Part shown: in pieces, positions 36,874 through 48,338 of the stretch | Layout: the number at the start of each line of letters is the position of its first letter | Numbering within the stretch: position 1 is the first letter of the stretch | Assembly: GCA_026989055.1 (NCBI GenBank) | Contig: JALSKC010000018.1 | Span: forward strand, 28,736-92,735 | Source: Paracoccaceae bacterium | Lineage (GTDB): Bacteria > Pseudomonadota > Alphaproteobacteria > Rhodobacterales > Rhodobacteraceae | Length of the DNA: 64,000 nt | Direction of reading: 5' to 3' | The notes under the pieces: model-generated | What the model was told of the DNA's origin: nothing | The model's database searches: none | The model's input: only the letters and a program-made list of their open reading frames with translations | Program-made: the position numbers and the translations under genes

Positions 36874-38067
36874 ATGTTCGGCCTCAACAGACGCGACACC
36901 CGCTTCCTGCTGATCGTCATTGCGCTGACGCTGCTGACCCCGTTCATCCTGCAGCCCTTTCCCGAGGGCTCGGCGCTGGCCCAGTTCAACGCCGGCTACC
37001 CGGACCTGATGCAGCGCATCGCCATCTTCGGGATCTTCGCCATCGGCTTCAACATCCTGTTCGGACTGACCGGCTATCTCAGCTTCGGGCACGCCGCCTT
37101 CCTGGGCGTGGGCAGCTATGCGGTGGTCTGGATGTACAAGCTGCTCGACTACAACGTGCTGCCGGGGCTGGTGCTGGCGATCGTCACCTCGGGGCTGTTC
37201 GCCCTGGCGATCGGCTACCTGTCGCTGCGTCGCTCGGGGATCTACTTCTCGATCCTGACGCTGGCCTTCGCGCAGATGAGCTTCAACCTTGCCTATTCGG
37301 TGCTCACCCCGATCACCAACGGCGAGACCGGGCTGCAGGTCTATACATCCGATCCGCAGATCCTTCTGGGCGAGAACGAACCCAATGTCCCGCATCTGTT
37401 CGGGCTGGCGATGAACGAGAGCTACAAGCTCGAACTCGGCGGCTGGGTCTTCACCTTCAACGTCGGCTACTACTTCACCGCGGTGATCGCGATCCTGGCC
37501 TTCTACCTCAGCCTGCGCATCTTCCGCTCGCCCTTCGGGATGATGCTGCGGGCGGTGAAGTCGAACCAGACGCGGCTCCACTATACCGGGGTGAACCCCC
37601 GCCCCTACACGCTTGCGGCCTTCGTGATCTCGGGCATGTATGCGGGGCTGGCCGGCGGGCTGCTGGCCGCGATGGACCCGCTGGCAGGTGCCGAGCGCAT
37701 GCAGTGGACGGAAAGCGGCGCGGTGGTGATCATGACCATCCTCGGCGGGGCCGGCACGCTGATGGGGCCGGTGCTGGGCGCGGGCTTCATCAAGTATCTG
37801 GAAAAGATCTTTTCCAAGATCAACGAGAACATCCTGGAAGGCTGGTTCGCCTTCCTGCCGGAGGGGATGCGCGAGGTGGTTGTCTGGGTGCTGTCGCGCT
37901 TCACCGGCGAGGGCTGGGCGCTGACTCTGGGGCTGATGTTCATGCTGGTGGTGATCTTCCTGCCCGGGGGGCTGATGGAGGGCGGGCGGCGGATCGCCGC
38001 CCTGTTCCGCCGCCGCCCGGAAACCGGCAAGGACGACAGCGCGCCCGGCGGCGCGCCGGCCGAATAG
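36874..38067 (+). CDS. branched-chain-type ABC permease (LivM-like)
   Basis: A 397-residue second permease subunit. [32 protein letters not shown] is the LivM signature, and [25 protein letters not shown] is the cytosolic ATPase-contact segment. It has about ten helices and a C-terminal hydrophilic tail ([19 protein letters not shown]). It lies three bases after the LivH-like gene and 22 before the LivG-like ATPase, in one operon. Confidence 0.95.
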   Translation: MFGLNRRDTRFLLIVIALTLLTPFILQPFPEGSALAQFNAGYPDLMQRIAIFGIFAIGFNILFGLTGYLSFGHAAFLGVGSYAVVWMYKLLDYNVLPGLVLAIVTSGLFALAIGYLSLRRSGIYFSILTLAFAQMSFNLAYSVLTPITNGETGLQVYTSDPQILLGENEPNVPHLFGLAMNESYKLELGGWVFTFNVGYYFTAVIAILAFYLSLRIFRSPFGMMLRAVKSNQTRLHYTGVNPRPYTLAAFVISGMYAGLAGGLLAAMDPLAGAERMQWTESGAVVIMTILGGAGTLMGPVLGAGFIKYLEKIFSKINENILEGWFAFLPEGMREVVVWVLSRFTGEGWALTLGLMFMLVVIFLPGGLMEGGRRIAALFRRRPETGKDDSAPGGAPAE

Positions 38068-38089
38068 CGCCGCGCGGGGAGGAGGAACG

Positions 38090-38851
38090 ATGGGCATCCT
38101 GGAAGTCAAGAACGTCAACAAGCATTTCGGCGGGCTGCATGCGCTGAAGGACGTGAACCTGAGCGTGCAGGAAAACAGCCTGCATGCGATCATCGGCCCC
38201 AACGGGGCCGGCAAGTCCACGCTGCTGAACGTGCTGGTGGGCAAGCTGGTGCCCGACACCGGGTCGGTGATGTTCGACGGCCAGTCCGTTCTCGGGCGCA
38301 AGCCGCACGAGATCAACCAGATGGGCATTGCCCGCGTGTTCCAGACGCCGGAGATCTTCGGCGATCTGTCGGTGCTGGAAAACGTGCTGATCCCCTGTTT
38401 CGCAAAGCGTGACGGCGCCTTCCGAATGCATGCCTTCGAGACGGTGGAGAACGAGGCCGGGCTGCGCGAGCATGCAGAGGAGGTGCTGGCCGACGTCAAC
38501 ATGCTCGACAAGCGCCACCACAGCGCCGCCTCGCTGTCGCGCGGCGACAAGCGGCGGCTGGAAATGGCCATGTGCCTGGTGCAGAACCCGCGGCTCCTGC
38601 TGCTCGACGAGCCCACCGCCGGCATGGCCCGGGCCAACACCAACCGCACCATCGACCTGCTGAAGGACATCCACGCCCGGCGCGACATCACCATGGTGAT
38701 CATCGAGCACGACATGCACGTGGTGTTCAGCCTCGCCCAGCGCATCACCGTGCTGGCCCAGGGCACGCCGCTGGTCGAGGATACGCCCGAGAACATCAAG
38801 GGCCATCCGAAGGTGAAGGAAGCCTATCTCGGCGAAACGCAGCAGGTCTGA
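38090..38851 (+). CDS. ABC ATPase (LivG-like)
   Basis: A 253-residue cytosolic ATPase. Walker A is GPNGAGKST, the Q-loop GIARVFQTPEIFGDLSVLENV, and Walker B RLLLLDEPTAGM. The signature region is ASLSRGDKRRLEMAMCL: the usual LSGG/LSHG core reads LSRGD here, a substitution also found in some LivG/UrtD-type ATPases. GGAGGA precedes the ATG. It pairs with the LivF-like ATPase four bases downstream. Confidence 0.95.
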   Translation: MGILEVKNVNKHFGGLHALKDVNLSVQENSLHAIIGPNGAGKSTLLNVLVGKLVPDTGSVMFDGQSVLGRKPHEINQMGIARVFQTPEIFGDLSVLENVLIPCFAKRDGAFRMHAFETVENEAGLREHAEEVLADVNMLDKRHHSAASLSRGDKRRLEMAMCLVQNPRLLLLDEPTAGMARANTNRTIDLLKDIHARRDITMVIIEHDMHVVFSLAQRITVLAQGTPLVEDTPENIKGHPKVKEAYLGETQQV

Positions 38852-38863
38852 GGAATGAGCCCC

Positions 38864-39619
38864 ATGAACGAAAAACCGGACTTCAGCAGGCACGCCAACC
38901 AGGCGGCCACCGCGCCGGCCTATCTGTCGGTCTGGGACATCCACGCCTATTACGGCGAGAGCTATATCGTGCAGGGGGTCAGCTTCAACCTGCACGAAGG
39001 CGAGATTCTCGCGCTTCTCGGGCGCAACGGCGCCGGCAAGACCTCGACCCTGCGCGCCATCGCCCGCCTGGCCAGCCCCGAGCTGCGCCACGGCGAGATC
39101 TGGCTCGACCACCAGCCGCTGCACGGGCTGGCCTCCTGGCAGGCGGCGCAGGCCGGGATCGGGCTGGTGCCCGAGGACCGGCGCATCATCCAGGGGCTCA
39201 CGGTGGAGGAAAACCTCCAGCTGGCCCGGATAGCCCCGCCCGTCGGCTGGTCGCTGGAACGCATCTACGATCTGTTCCCGCGTCTGAAGGAACGCCGACG
39301 CCAGGAGGGCACCACGCTTTCGGGAGGCGAACAGCAGATGCTGGCGATCGCCCGCGCGCTGGCCCGCGATGTCAAGGTGCTGCTGCTGGACGAACCCTAC
39401 GAGGGCCTGGCCCCGGTGATCGTGGACGAGATCGAGAAGACGCTGAACATGATCAAGGAACAGGGGATAACCACGATCATCGTCGAGCAGAACGTGCAGC
39501 GCGCCCTTGCGCTGGCCGATCGCTCGGTGATCCTGGACACCGGCAACGTGGTGTTCGACGGCACCGCGCAGGAGGTTCTGGACAACGAGGAGCTGCGGCA
39601 CGAATATCTGGCCATCTGA
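38864..39619 (+). CDS. ABC ATPase (LivF-like)
   Basis: The second ATPase of the importer, 251 residues from this start. Walker A GRNGAGKTS, Q-loop with the LivF-type GLVPEDRRIIQGLTVEENL, signature TLSGGEQQMLAIARAL, Walker B VLLLDEPYEGLAP. An in-frame ATG at 38855 sits only two bases from GAGGA, so the ATG at 38864 (nine bases away) is preferred. The ATPases, permeases and binding protein form a complete importer ending just before acs. Confidence 0.94.
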   Translation: MNEKPDFSRHANQAATAPAYLSVWDIHAYYGESYIVQGVSFNLHEGEILALLGRNGAGKTSTLRAIARLASPELRHGEIWLDHQPLHGLASWQAAQAGIGLVPEDRRIIQGLTVEENLQLARIAPPVGWSLERIYDLFPRLKERRRQEGTTLSGGEQQMLAIARALARDVKVLLLDEPYEGLAPVIVDEIEKTLNMIKEQGITTIIVEQNVQRALALADRSVILDTGNVVFDGTAQEVLDNEELRHEYLAI

Positions 39620-39691
39620 TCTCCGCCCCGGTCCCGCCGGGCAAGACCAGAGCGGCAGGAAGCACAACCAACCAGCGGGAAGAATCGGCAC

Positions 39692-41635
<1,944 letters not shown>

Positions 41636-41678
41636 CCTTCCGGACAGGCCGCTTTCGGGGCGGCCATCGCCTTTCCAG

Positions 41679-41706
41679 AGGCCGGTGCTCCGCACCGGCC
41701 TTTTTT
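41679..41706 (+). terminator. intrinsic terminator after acs
   Basis: AGGCCGGTGC-TCC-GCACCGGCCT is a perfect stem of ten pairs, continuing into six T. It ends the importer-acs operon, 43 bases past the stop. Confidence 0.95.
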
Positions 41707-41742
41707 GCGCCTCCGTGCGCGCCTCCGTTCGCGCCTCCGGCG
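41707..41742. repeat. three 12-bp tandem copies
   Basis: GCGCCTCCG begins each of three units at a 12-bp period directly after the acs terminator. Confidence 0.85.
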
Positions 41743-41892
41743 AAAGCCGCTCTCTTGCAGGGAGAACGGACCGATGCCCCCGTAAAGGTGCCCCCGCAAA
41801 GGGTTCGCCGCCCCGGCTCGGCCACGGAAGCCGGCCAACGGAAAGGGCGCGGCACCAACGGCGCCGCGCCCCGGCTTCGTTCGGAAGATACC

Positions 41893-41922
41893 CCCTGTTT
41901 CAGGGCTCCCTGTTTCAGGGCC
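41893..41922. repeat. two tandem copies of a self-complementary 15-mer
   Basis: CCCTGTTTCAGGGCT then CCCTGTTTCAGGGCC. Each copy folds as CCCTG-TTT-CAGGG, so the RNA beyond the stop of the leftward binding-protein gene carries two adjacent small hairpins. No T-run. Confidence 0.8.
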
Positions 41923-41925
41923 CCT

Positions 41926-42912
41926 CTACTTCAGCGCCTTGTCCGTGATCGCATGGGTCCAGGCGCCTTCCGGCTCCTTCGTGATCACCGGGTCCGAGCC
42001 GCCGGCCAGCAGGATGTCCACCGTGCGCTGGTAGTCGGCCGGATCGAGCGTGCCGTCGGAACCCGCCGTCAGCTTGGCGATCTCGCCCATCATCCGTTTC
42101 TGGTGCTTCTCGGTCTGGGCGCCGGTCTCGTCATATTCGAGCACGATCATCGCCGCCTCGTCCGGGTTTTCCTCGGCCCATTTCCAGCCCTTCATGGATG
42201 CCCGCACGAAGCGCACCAGCTGATCCTCGAAGGCCGGGTCGCTCAGCCGGTCCTCCAGCACATAGAGCCCGTCTTCCAGCGTGGCCACGCCCTGGTCCTC
42301 GTACTTGAAGGTCACCAGATCCTCCGGCGCGATGCCGGCATCGATCACCTGCCAGTATTCGTTGTAGGTCATGGTGCTGATGCAGTCGGCCTGGCCCTGC
42401 AGCAGCGGATCGACGTTGAAGCCCTGCTTGAGCACCGTCACCCCCCCTTCGGAGCCGTCGGTGGGAATGCCCAGCTGGCTCATCCAGCTGAGGAACGGGT
42501 ATTCATTGCCGAAGAACCACACGCCCAGGGTCTTGCCGGGGAAGTCGGCCGGCGACTTGATGCCGGTATCGGCGCGGCAGGTCAGCATCATGCCCGAACG
42601 CTTGAAGGGCTGGGCGATGTTGACCAGCGGCAGCCCCTTCTCGCGGGCCGCCAGCGCGCTGGGCATCCAGTCGATCACCACATCGGCGCCGCCTCCGGCC
42701 AGCACCTGGGTGGGCGCGATGTCGGGGCCGCCGGGCTTGATGGTGACATCCAGCCCCTCTTCCTCGTAGAAACCCTTTTCCAGCGCCACGTAATATCCGG
42801 CAAATTGCGCCTGGGTGACCCACTTGAGCTGCAGCGTCAGGTCTTCGCCCGCCTGCGCGCCCGCGCCAGCCAGGCCCAGCGCCGCTGCGGCGCTCATCAG
42901 CAGTTTCTTCAT
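41926..42912 (-). CDS. NMT1/THI5-type ABC substrate-binding protein
   Basis: A 328-residue periplasmic protein: signal peptide (KKLLMSAAAALGLAGAGAQA), then LTLQLKWVTQAQFAGYYVALEKGFYEEEGLDV, the hallmark of thiamine-precursor/pyrimidine-type receptors. VLAGGGADVVIDWMPSALAAREKG follows. Last gene of the leftward operon containing dihydropyrimidinase, so the ligand is most likely a pyrimidine base, dihydropyrimidine or hydantoin rather than a thiamine precursor. Confidence 0.93.
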   Translation of the reverse strand: MKKLLMSAAAALGLAGAGAQAGEDLTLQLKWVTQAQFAGYYVALEKGFYEEEGLDVTIKPGGPDIAPTQVLAGGGADVVIDWMPSALAAREKGLPLVNIAQPFKRSGMMLTCRADTGIKSPADFPGKTLGVWFFGNEYPFLSWMSQLGIPTDGSEGGVTVLKQGFNVDPLLQGQADCISTMTYNEYWQVIDAGIAPEDLVTFKYEDQGVATLEDGLYVLEDRLSDPAFEDQLVRFVRASMKGWKWAEENPDEAAMIVLEYDETGAQTEKHQKRMMGEIAKLTAGSDGTLDPADYQRTVDILLAGGSDPVITKEPEGAWTHAITDKALK

Positions 42913-42965
42913 CTTTCCTCCTCCCGGTTTTTCAGTTCAGTTCCAGATTCCTGGTTCCAGCTTCG

Positions 42966-43817
42966 CTACCTCTGGCTTCTCTGCGACGGGTGCCAGAAGG
43001 TGACGATCCTTTCCATGAGCGCTACCGCCCCATAGAAGACCGATCCGGCCAGGGCGGCAACGGCAATCTCCGCCCAGACCATGTCCATCGACAGCCGGCC
43101 GGCCTCGGACTGGATGCGAAACCCCATGCCATAGATGGGCGAGCCGAAATATTCGGCCACGATGGCGCCGATCAGCGCCAGGGTGGTGCTGATCTTCAAC
43201 CCGTTGAAGACGAACGGCATCGCCGCCGGCAGGCGCAGCTTCAGCAGGGTCGTCCAGTAGCCGGCGGCATAGGTGCGCATCAGGTCGCGCTGCATCGCGG
43301 AAGTCTCGCCCAGCCCCGAAACCGTGTTGATCAGCATCGGAAAGAACACCATCACCACCACCACCGCCGCCTTGCTTTCCCAGCCGAAACCGTACCACTT
43401 GACCAGTATCGGCGCGATGCCGACGATCGGCAGGGCGGCCACGAAATTGCCCACCGGCAACAGCCCGCGGCGCAGGAAATCCCGCCGATCCACCAGGATC
43501 GCGGTGAGAAAGGCGGCAGCGCAGCCGATCACATAGCCGCTCAGCGCCCCCTTGACGGCAGTCTGCACGAAATCCTGCCACAGGATCTCGCCGGAGCTGG
43601 CGAAGCGCGCGGCGATCGCACTGGGGGCGGGCAGCAGCACCGGGCTGATCCCGAGCCCGCGCACCAGGCATTCCCAGACCACGAGGATCGTGATCCCGAA
43701 CAGTGCCGGCACGAAGACGCGGGCCCAGCGCCGTGCGCTGTGGCGCGAGCGTGCGACGGCCACATTGACGGCGAAGGCCGCGGCCCAGAACAGGGCGCCG
43801 GACAGAAGCCAGATCAT
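42966..43817 (-). CDS. ABC permease of the pyrimidine-type importer (2)
   Basis: A 283-residue BPD-type permease (family of SsuC/TauC), about six helices. The ATPase-contact loop is DLMRTYAAGYWTTLLKLRLPAAMPFVFNGLKIS. Its ATG at 43817 overlaps the stop of the previous permease (ATGA). With the adjacent permease it forms a heterodimeric channel; two distinct permeases are usual in pyrimidine/hydantoin importers of this type. Confidence 0.93.
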   Translation of the reverse strand: MIWLLSGALFWAAAFAVNVAVARSRHSARRWARVFVPALFGITILVVWECLVRGLGISPVLLPAPSAIAARFASSGEILWQDFVQTAVKGALSGYVIGCAAAFLTAILVDRRDFLRRGLLPVGNFVAALPIVGIAPILVKWYGFGWESKAAVVVVMVFFPMLINTVSGLGETSAMQRDLMRTYAAGYWTTLLKLRLPAAMPFVFNGLKISTTLALIGAIVAEYFGSPIYGMGFRIQSEAGRLSMDMVWAEIAVAALAGSVFYGAVALMERIVTFWHPSQRSQR

Positions 43818-44680
43818 TGCGCCATCCCCATGCGCTTCAGGGTGATCCGCTGGATCAGCCCCACCGTGGCGACCAGGGCGGCGGCCAGGATCGAGGCGGC
43901 CAGAAGCGCGCTCCAGATCCGGATCGGCGGGCCGAACTGGTCTCCGACCAGGATCCGCGCCCCCAGCCCGCGCAGCGCGCCGGTGGGCAGTTCGCCCACG
44001 ATGGTGCCCACGAGCGCCGCGGCGATACCGACCTTGGCCGAAGCGAACAGATAGGGCAGCGAAGCCGGCAGGCGCAGCTTGAAGAAGCTCTGCAGGGCGC
44101 TGGCATTGTAGGTCCGCATCAGGTCGAGCTGTGCGCTCTCCGGCGCGCGCAGCCCCTTCACCATGCCTACCAGGATCGGGAAGAAGCACAGATAGGCGGA
44201 AATGACCGCCTTGGGCACCAACCGTTCCTCGATGCCGATCAGCGACATCACCACGATGATCATCGGCGCGATCGCCACGATCGGGATGGTCTGGCTGATG
44301 ATCGCCCAGGGCATCACGCTCATGTCCATCACCTTCGAATAGACGATCGCGATGGCCAGCCCCACCCCGACCACCACCCCGAGCGCAAAGCCCCAGAGCG
44401 TTGCCTGAAGGGTGATCCAGCCATGAAACACCAGGCTGCGCTTGGAGGTGACGCGCTTGTTCACCGTGCTGTCCCACAACTCGGCCAGCACCTGATGCGG
44501 CGCCGGCAGCAGGGCGCGTTCCTGGTTCATGGTCTCGACAACCAGCGCGGTCAGGCTCAGCTCCGTCCCGCTGCGCGCGGCCTGCTCCCGGGCCCATTTC
44601 GCGTTCAGCGCAAGGGCCCCGGCATACCAGAGGGCAATGATCGCCGCGATCACGGCCAGCACCGGCAGAACCGACCTCAT
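43814..44680 (-). CDS. ABC permease of the pyrimidine-type importer (1)
   Basis: A 288-residue permease with an N-terminal helix (VLPVLAVIAAIIALWYAGALAL), a periplasmic segment, and five further helices. The contact loop is DLMRTYNASALQSFFKLRLPASLPYLFASAKV, matching its partner's. Four-base overlaps on both sides (with the ATPase gene upstream and the second permease downstream) show tight translational coupling. Confidence 0.93.
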   Translation of the reverse strand: MRSVLPVLAVIAAIIALWYAGALALNAKWAREQAARSGTELSLTALVVETMNQERALLPAPHQVLAELWDSTVNKRVTSKRSLVFHGWITLQATLWGFALGVVVGVGLAIAIVYSKVMDMSVMPWAIISQTIPIVAIAPMIIVVMSLIGIEERLVPKAVISAYLCFFPILVGMVKGLRAPESAQLDLMRTYNASALQSFFKLRLPASLPYLFASAKVGIAAALVGTIVGELPTGALRGLGARILVGDQFGPPIRIWSALLAASILAAALVATVGLIQRITLKRMGMAQ

Positions 44681-45492
44681 GCTCCCTCCTCCCCGCTCCG
44701 GCCATGCCCGGCCCGCAGCCCCTCGCGCACCCGGTGTGCCACTTCGAGGAAGGCCGGCGTCTCGCGGATGTCCAGCGGGCGTTCGCGCGGCAGCGGGCTT
44801 TCGATGACATCGTGAATCCGCCCCGGTCGCGGGCTCATGACCACGATCTTCGTGGACAGATAGACCGCCTCGGGGATCGAATGGGTCACGAAGCAGATGG
44901 TCTTGCCGGTTTCCTCCCAGAGCTGCAGAAGCTGCTCGTTGAGGTGGTCGCGCACGATCTCGTCGAGCGCGCCGAAGGGCTCGTCCATCAAGAGGATATC
45001 GGCATCAAACGCCAGTGCCCGGGCGATCGAGGCGCGCTGCTGCATGCCGCCCGAAAGCTGCCAGGGATATTTCCTGCCGAAACCGGAAAGCTCCACCAGC
45101 TCCAGCACCTTTCGGACCCGTTCTTCCTGCTCCGCCCGCGAAAATCCCATGATTTCCAGCGGCAGTTTCACGTTGCCCGCGATCGTGCGCCACGGGTAAA
45201 GCCCGGCGGCCTGAAAGACATAGCCATAGGCCCGCGCCCGACGGGCCTCGTCGGGACGCATCCCGTTGACGGTGATGCTGCCGGCCGTGGGCTCCTCGAG
45301 CGCAGCGATGACCCGCAGGAAGGTCGTCTTGCCGCACCCCGACGGCCCGATGAAGGAGACGAACTCGCCGGCCCCGATGTCCAGGTTCACGTCCTTGAGC
45401 GCGTGCACCGGCCCGTCGTTCGTCTGGAATGTCAGGCTCAGGTTCCGAGCCAGGATCACCGGCGTCCTATCGGAAGCGTTATCCCGCATCAC
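44677..45492 (-). CDS. ABC ATPase of the pyrimidine-type importer
   Basis: A 271-residue nitrate/sulfonate/taurine-type ATPase. Walker A GPSGCGKTT, Q-loop YVFQAAGLYPWRT, signature QLSGGMQQRASIARAL, Walker B ILLMDEPFGALDE, H-loop FVTHSIPEAVYLS. It overlaps dihydropyrimidinase and the first permease by four bases each, so the enzyme and the importer are made from one coupled message. Confidence 0.95.
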   Translation of the reverse strand: MMRDNASDRTPVILARNLSLTFQTNDGPVHALKDVNLDIGAGEFVSFIGPSGCGKTTFLRVIAALEEPTAGSITVNGMRPDEARRARAYGYVFQAAGLYPWRTIAGNVKLPLEIMGFSRAEQEERVRKVLELVELSGFGRKYPWQLSGGMQQRASIARALAFDADILLMDEPFGALDEIVRDHLNEQLLQLWEETGKTICFVTHSIPEAVYLSTKIVVMSPRPGRIHDVIESPLPRERPLDIRETPAFLEVAHRVREGLRAGHGRSGEEGA

Positions 45493-46940
45493 ACCCCGCT
45501 CGCCGGAATGCCCGTACGGACCACCGGGCGCGGGGAGGTCAGCTCCTTCCAGGTGGAAAGCGCCCGGTTGACCGGCGCATTGGCCTCGCGGGCGACGAAC
45601 TGCCCGTGCCCCTCCCGGGTGCGGATCTCGCCGTCATGCACCGCCACCTGCCCGCGCGTCAGGGTAAAGCGCGGCAGCCCCTTCACCTTGTGCCCCTCGA
45701 ACACGTTGTAGTCGATGGCCGACTGCTGGGTGGCGGCGCTGATCACCTTCTCCTTCCCGGGATCCCAGACCACGATATCGGCATCCGCACCAACCATGAT
45801 CGCACCCTTTTTCGGATAGCAGTTCAATATCTTGGCGATGTTTGTTGATGTAACGGCGACAAACTCGTTCATGGTCAGCCGCCCCGTGTTCACCCCGTGC
45901 GTCCACAGCATCGGCATCCGGTCCTCCAGCCCGCCGGTGCCGTTGGGAATCTTCGAGAAATCACCCACGCCGAAACGCTTCTGCTCGGTGGTGAAGGCAC
46001 AGTGATCGGTGGCCACCACGCTCAGGCTGCCCGACTGCAACCCCGCCCACAGGCTGTCCTGATGCCGCTTGTTGCGGAACGGCGGGCTCATCACCCGGCG
46101 CGCGGCATGGTCCCAGTCCTTGTTGAAATACTCGCTCTCGTCCAGGGTCAGATGCTGGATCAGCGGCTCGCCCCACACGCGCTTGCCCTGCATCCGCGCC
46201 CGGCGAATCGCTTCATGCGCCTCTTCGCAGGAAACATGCACGATATAGAGCGGCACCCCGGCCATGTCGGCGATCATGATCGCGCGGTTGGCGGCCTCGC
46301 CCTCCACCTGCGGCGGGCGCGAATAGGCGTGCGCCTCGGGGCCGGTGTTGCCCTCGGCCAGCAGCTTGGCCGTCAGTTCGGCCACCACGTCACCGTTCTC
46401 GGCATGGACCAGCGCGATCGCCCCCAGCTCCGCAAGCCGCTTGAAGGAGGCGAACATCTCGTCGTCATTGACCATCAGCGCGCCCTTGTAGGCCATGAAA
46501 TGCTTGAAGGTGGTGATGCCGCGCTTCACCACCTCGGGCATGTCGTCGAACACCTGCTCGCCCCACCATGTCACCGCCATGTGGAAGGAGTAGTCGCAGT
46601 TCGCGCGGGTGGACTTGTTGTCCCACCGCTTGAGCGCATCGAGCAGGCTTTCCCCCTGATTGGGCAGCGCGAAATCCACCACCATGGTGGTACCGCCGGC
46701 CAGCGCCGCGCGGGTGCCGCTTTCGAAATCGTCCGAGGAATAGGTGCCCATGAAGGGCATCTCCAGATGCGTGTGCGGGTCGATCCCGCCCGGCATCACG
46801 TAGCAGCTGGTAGCGTCAAGCTCCTGATCTCCTTTCAGATTCTCCCCGATCTCGACGATCCTGCCACCGTCAACAGCCACATCCGCCCTGTAGGTCAGAT
46901 CTGCCGTGACGATGGTGCCGTTCCTGATGACTGTGCTCAT
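45489..46940 (-). CDS. pydB: dihydropyrimidinase
   Basis: A 483-residue zinc amidohydrolase opening the dihydrouracil or dihydrothymine ring, second step of the reductive pathway. Metal ligands are His56 and His58 in DPHTHLEM and the carbamylated Lys152 in AYKGALMV; VATDHCAFTTEQK holds the catalytic-site Asp. I use the ATG at 46940, since GGAGG is well spaced for it; another ATG lies two codons upstream. Hydantoinase activity is possible in this family, but the neighbours favour pyrimidine catabolism. Confidence 0.95.
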   Translation of the reverse strand: MSTVIRNGTIVTADLTYRADVAVDGGRIVEIGENLKGDQELDATSCYVMPGGIDPHTHLEMPFMGTYSSDDFESGTRAALAGGTTMVVDFALPNQGESLLDALKRWDNKSTRANCDYSFHMAVTWWGEQVFDDMPEVVKRGITTFKHFMAYKGALMVNDDEMFASFKRLAELGAIALVHAENGDVVAELTAKLLAEGNTGPEAHAYSRPPQVEGEAANRAIMIADMAGVPLYIVHVSCEEAHEAIRRARMQGKRVWGEPLIQHLTLDESEYFNKDWDHAARRVMSPPFRNKRHQDSLWAGLQSGSLSVVATDHCAFTTEQKRFGVGDFSKIPNGTGGLEDRMPMLWTHGVNTGRLTMNEFVAVTSTNIAKILNCYPKKGAIMVGADADIVVWDPGKEKVISAATQQSAIDYNVFEGHKVKGLPRFTLTRGQVAVHDGEIRTREGHGQFVAREANAPVNRALSTWKELTSPRPVVRTGIPASGV

Positions 46941-47006
46941 TTCCATCTCCTCCCCGGGCGGATACCGGTCCGTCCTTCTTCATCTTGCCCGCAATACTCC
47001 GGGGGT

Positions 47007-47025
47007 CCGGGGGCAGCGCCCCCGG
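47007..47025 (-). promoter_or_regulatory. hairpin inside the pyrimidine operon
   Basis: CCGGGGGC-AGC-GCCCCCGG (8-bp stem, 3-base loop), 12 bases after the stop of the amidohydrolase gene and before dihydropyrimidinase. Probably an attenuator or mRNA-protecting stem. Confidence 0.45.
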
Positions 47026-47036
47026 CCCTTTCCGGC

Positions 47037-48287
47037 TCATTCCACGATCTCCGCCGTTTCCACCACCGCATGCAACAGGACATCGGCCCCCGCGGTGGCC
47101 CATTCCTTGCTGATCTCTTCGGCTTCGTTGTGGCTGAGGCCATCGACACAGGGGCACATCACCATCGCCGTGGGCGCCACCCGGTTGATCCAGCACGCAT
47201 CGTGCCCCGCCCCCGAGATGATGTCGCGGTGGCTGTAGCCCAGCCGCTCGGCCGCACGGCGCACTGCGGCCACACAGCCCTCGTCGAACTTCACCGGATC
47301 GAAGCCGCCCACCTTCTCGAAGCTCACCTCGAGCCCCATGTCGGCGGCGATCTTCCGTGCGCCCTCGCGGAAGCGGTTTTCCATGTCCGTGATCACATCG
47401 AGTTCGGGGCTGCGGAAATCCACCGTGAACACCGCCCTGCCGGGAATCACGTTGCGCGAATTGGGGTAAACGTCGATATGCCCCGCCGCGCCCACCGCAT
47501 GCGGCTTGTGGCTCCAGGCGATCTCGTCCACCAGCTCCAGCATCCGCGCCATGCCGAGGCCCGCATTGCGCCGCATCGGCATCGGGGTCGAGCCGGTATG
47601 CGCCTCCTTGCCGGTCACCGTCACCTGCGTCCAGCTCAACCCCTGGCCGTGGGTGACGACGCCGATATCCTTCCCCTCGGCCTCCAGAATCGGCCCCTGC
47701 TCGATGTGCAGCTCGAAGAAGGCATGCATCTTCCGCGCGCCCACCTCCTCGTCGCCCTTCCAGCCGATGCGCTCCAGCTCGTCGCCGAAGCGCTTGCCCT
47801 CGGCATCCTCGCGCGCATAGGCCCATTCCTGCGTGTGCACCCCGGCAAAGACGCCCGAGGCCAGCATCGCCGGGGCAAAGCGCGTGCCCTCCTCGTTGGT
47901 CCAGTTCACTACCACGATCGGGTGCTTCGTGCGAATGTCGAGATCGTTGAGCGTGCGGATGATCTCCAGCCCGCCCAGCACCCCCAGCACCCCGTCATAC
48001 TTGCCCCCCGTGGGCTGGGTGTCCAGATGCGAGCCCACATAGACCGGCAGCGCATCCGGGTCGGTGCCCTCGCGCCGGGCGAACATGTTGCCCATCTGGT
48101 CCACGCCCATCTCCAGGCCGGCCTCCTCGCACCACCGGCGAAACAGCGCCCGCCCTTCGGCATCTTCGTCGGTCAGCGTCTGACGGTTGTTGCCGCCGGC
48201 CACGCCGGGACCGATCTTCGCCATCTCCATCAGGCTGTCCCACAGCCTGTCGGCGTTGATCTTCAGGTTTTCTCCGGGTGCTGCCAT
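47037..48287 (-). CDS. pydC: N-carbamoyl-beta-alanine amidohydrolase
   Basis: A 416-residue M20-family dinuclear metalloenzyme, third step of the reductive pathway, releasing CO2, ammonia and beta-alanine. Family segments are YVGSHLDTQPTGGKYDGVLGVLGGLEI (metal-ligand His and bridging Asp), NWTNEEGTRFAPAMLASGVFAG (Glu pair) and ELHIEQGPILEAEGKDIGVV. The length and these motifs also fit L-carbamoylases and allantoate hydrolases; context decides. It is first in the leftward operon, 52 bases from the RutR operator. Confidence 0.93.
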   Translation of the reverse strand: MAAPGENLKINADRLWDSLMEMAKIGPGVAGGNNRQTLTDEDAEGRALFRRWCEEAGLEMGVDQMGNMFARREGTDPDALPVYVGSHLDTQPTGGKYDGVLGVLGGLEIIRTLNDLDIRTKHPIVVVNWTNEEGTRFAPAMLASGVFAGVHTQEWAYAREDAEGKRFGDELERIGWKGDEEVGARKMHAFFELHIEQGPILEAEGKDIGVVTHGQGLSWTQVTVTGKEAHTGSTPMPMRRNAGLGMARMLELVDEIAWSHKPHAVGAAGHIDVYPNSRNVIPGRAVFTVDFRSPELDVITDMENRFREGARKIAADMGLEVSFEKVGGFDPVKFDEGCVAAVRRAAERLGYSHRDIISGAGHDACWINRVAPTAMVMCPCVDGLSHNEAEEISKEWATAGADVLLHAVVETAEIVE

Positions 48288-48338
48288 GCCGTTTCCTCCC
48301 TGACCCGTTTCCGACCGGGCTGCCCCGGCCGCACCGGT

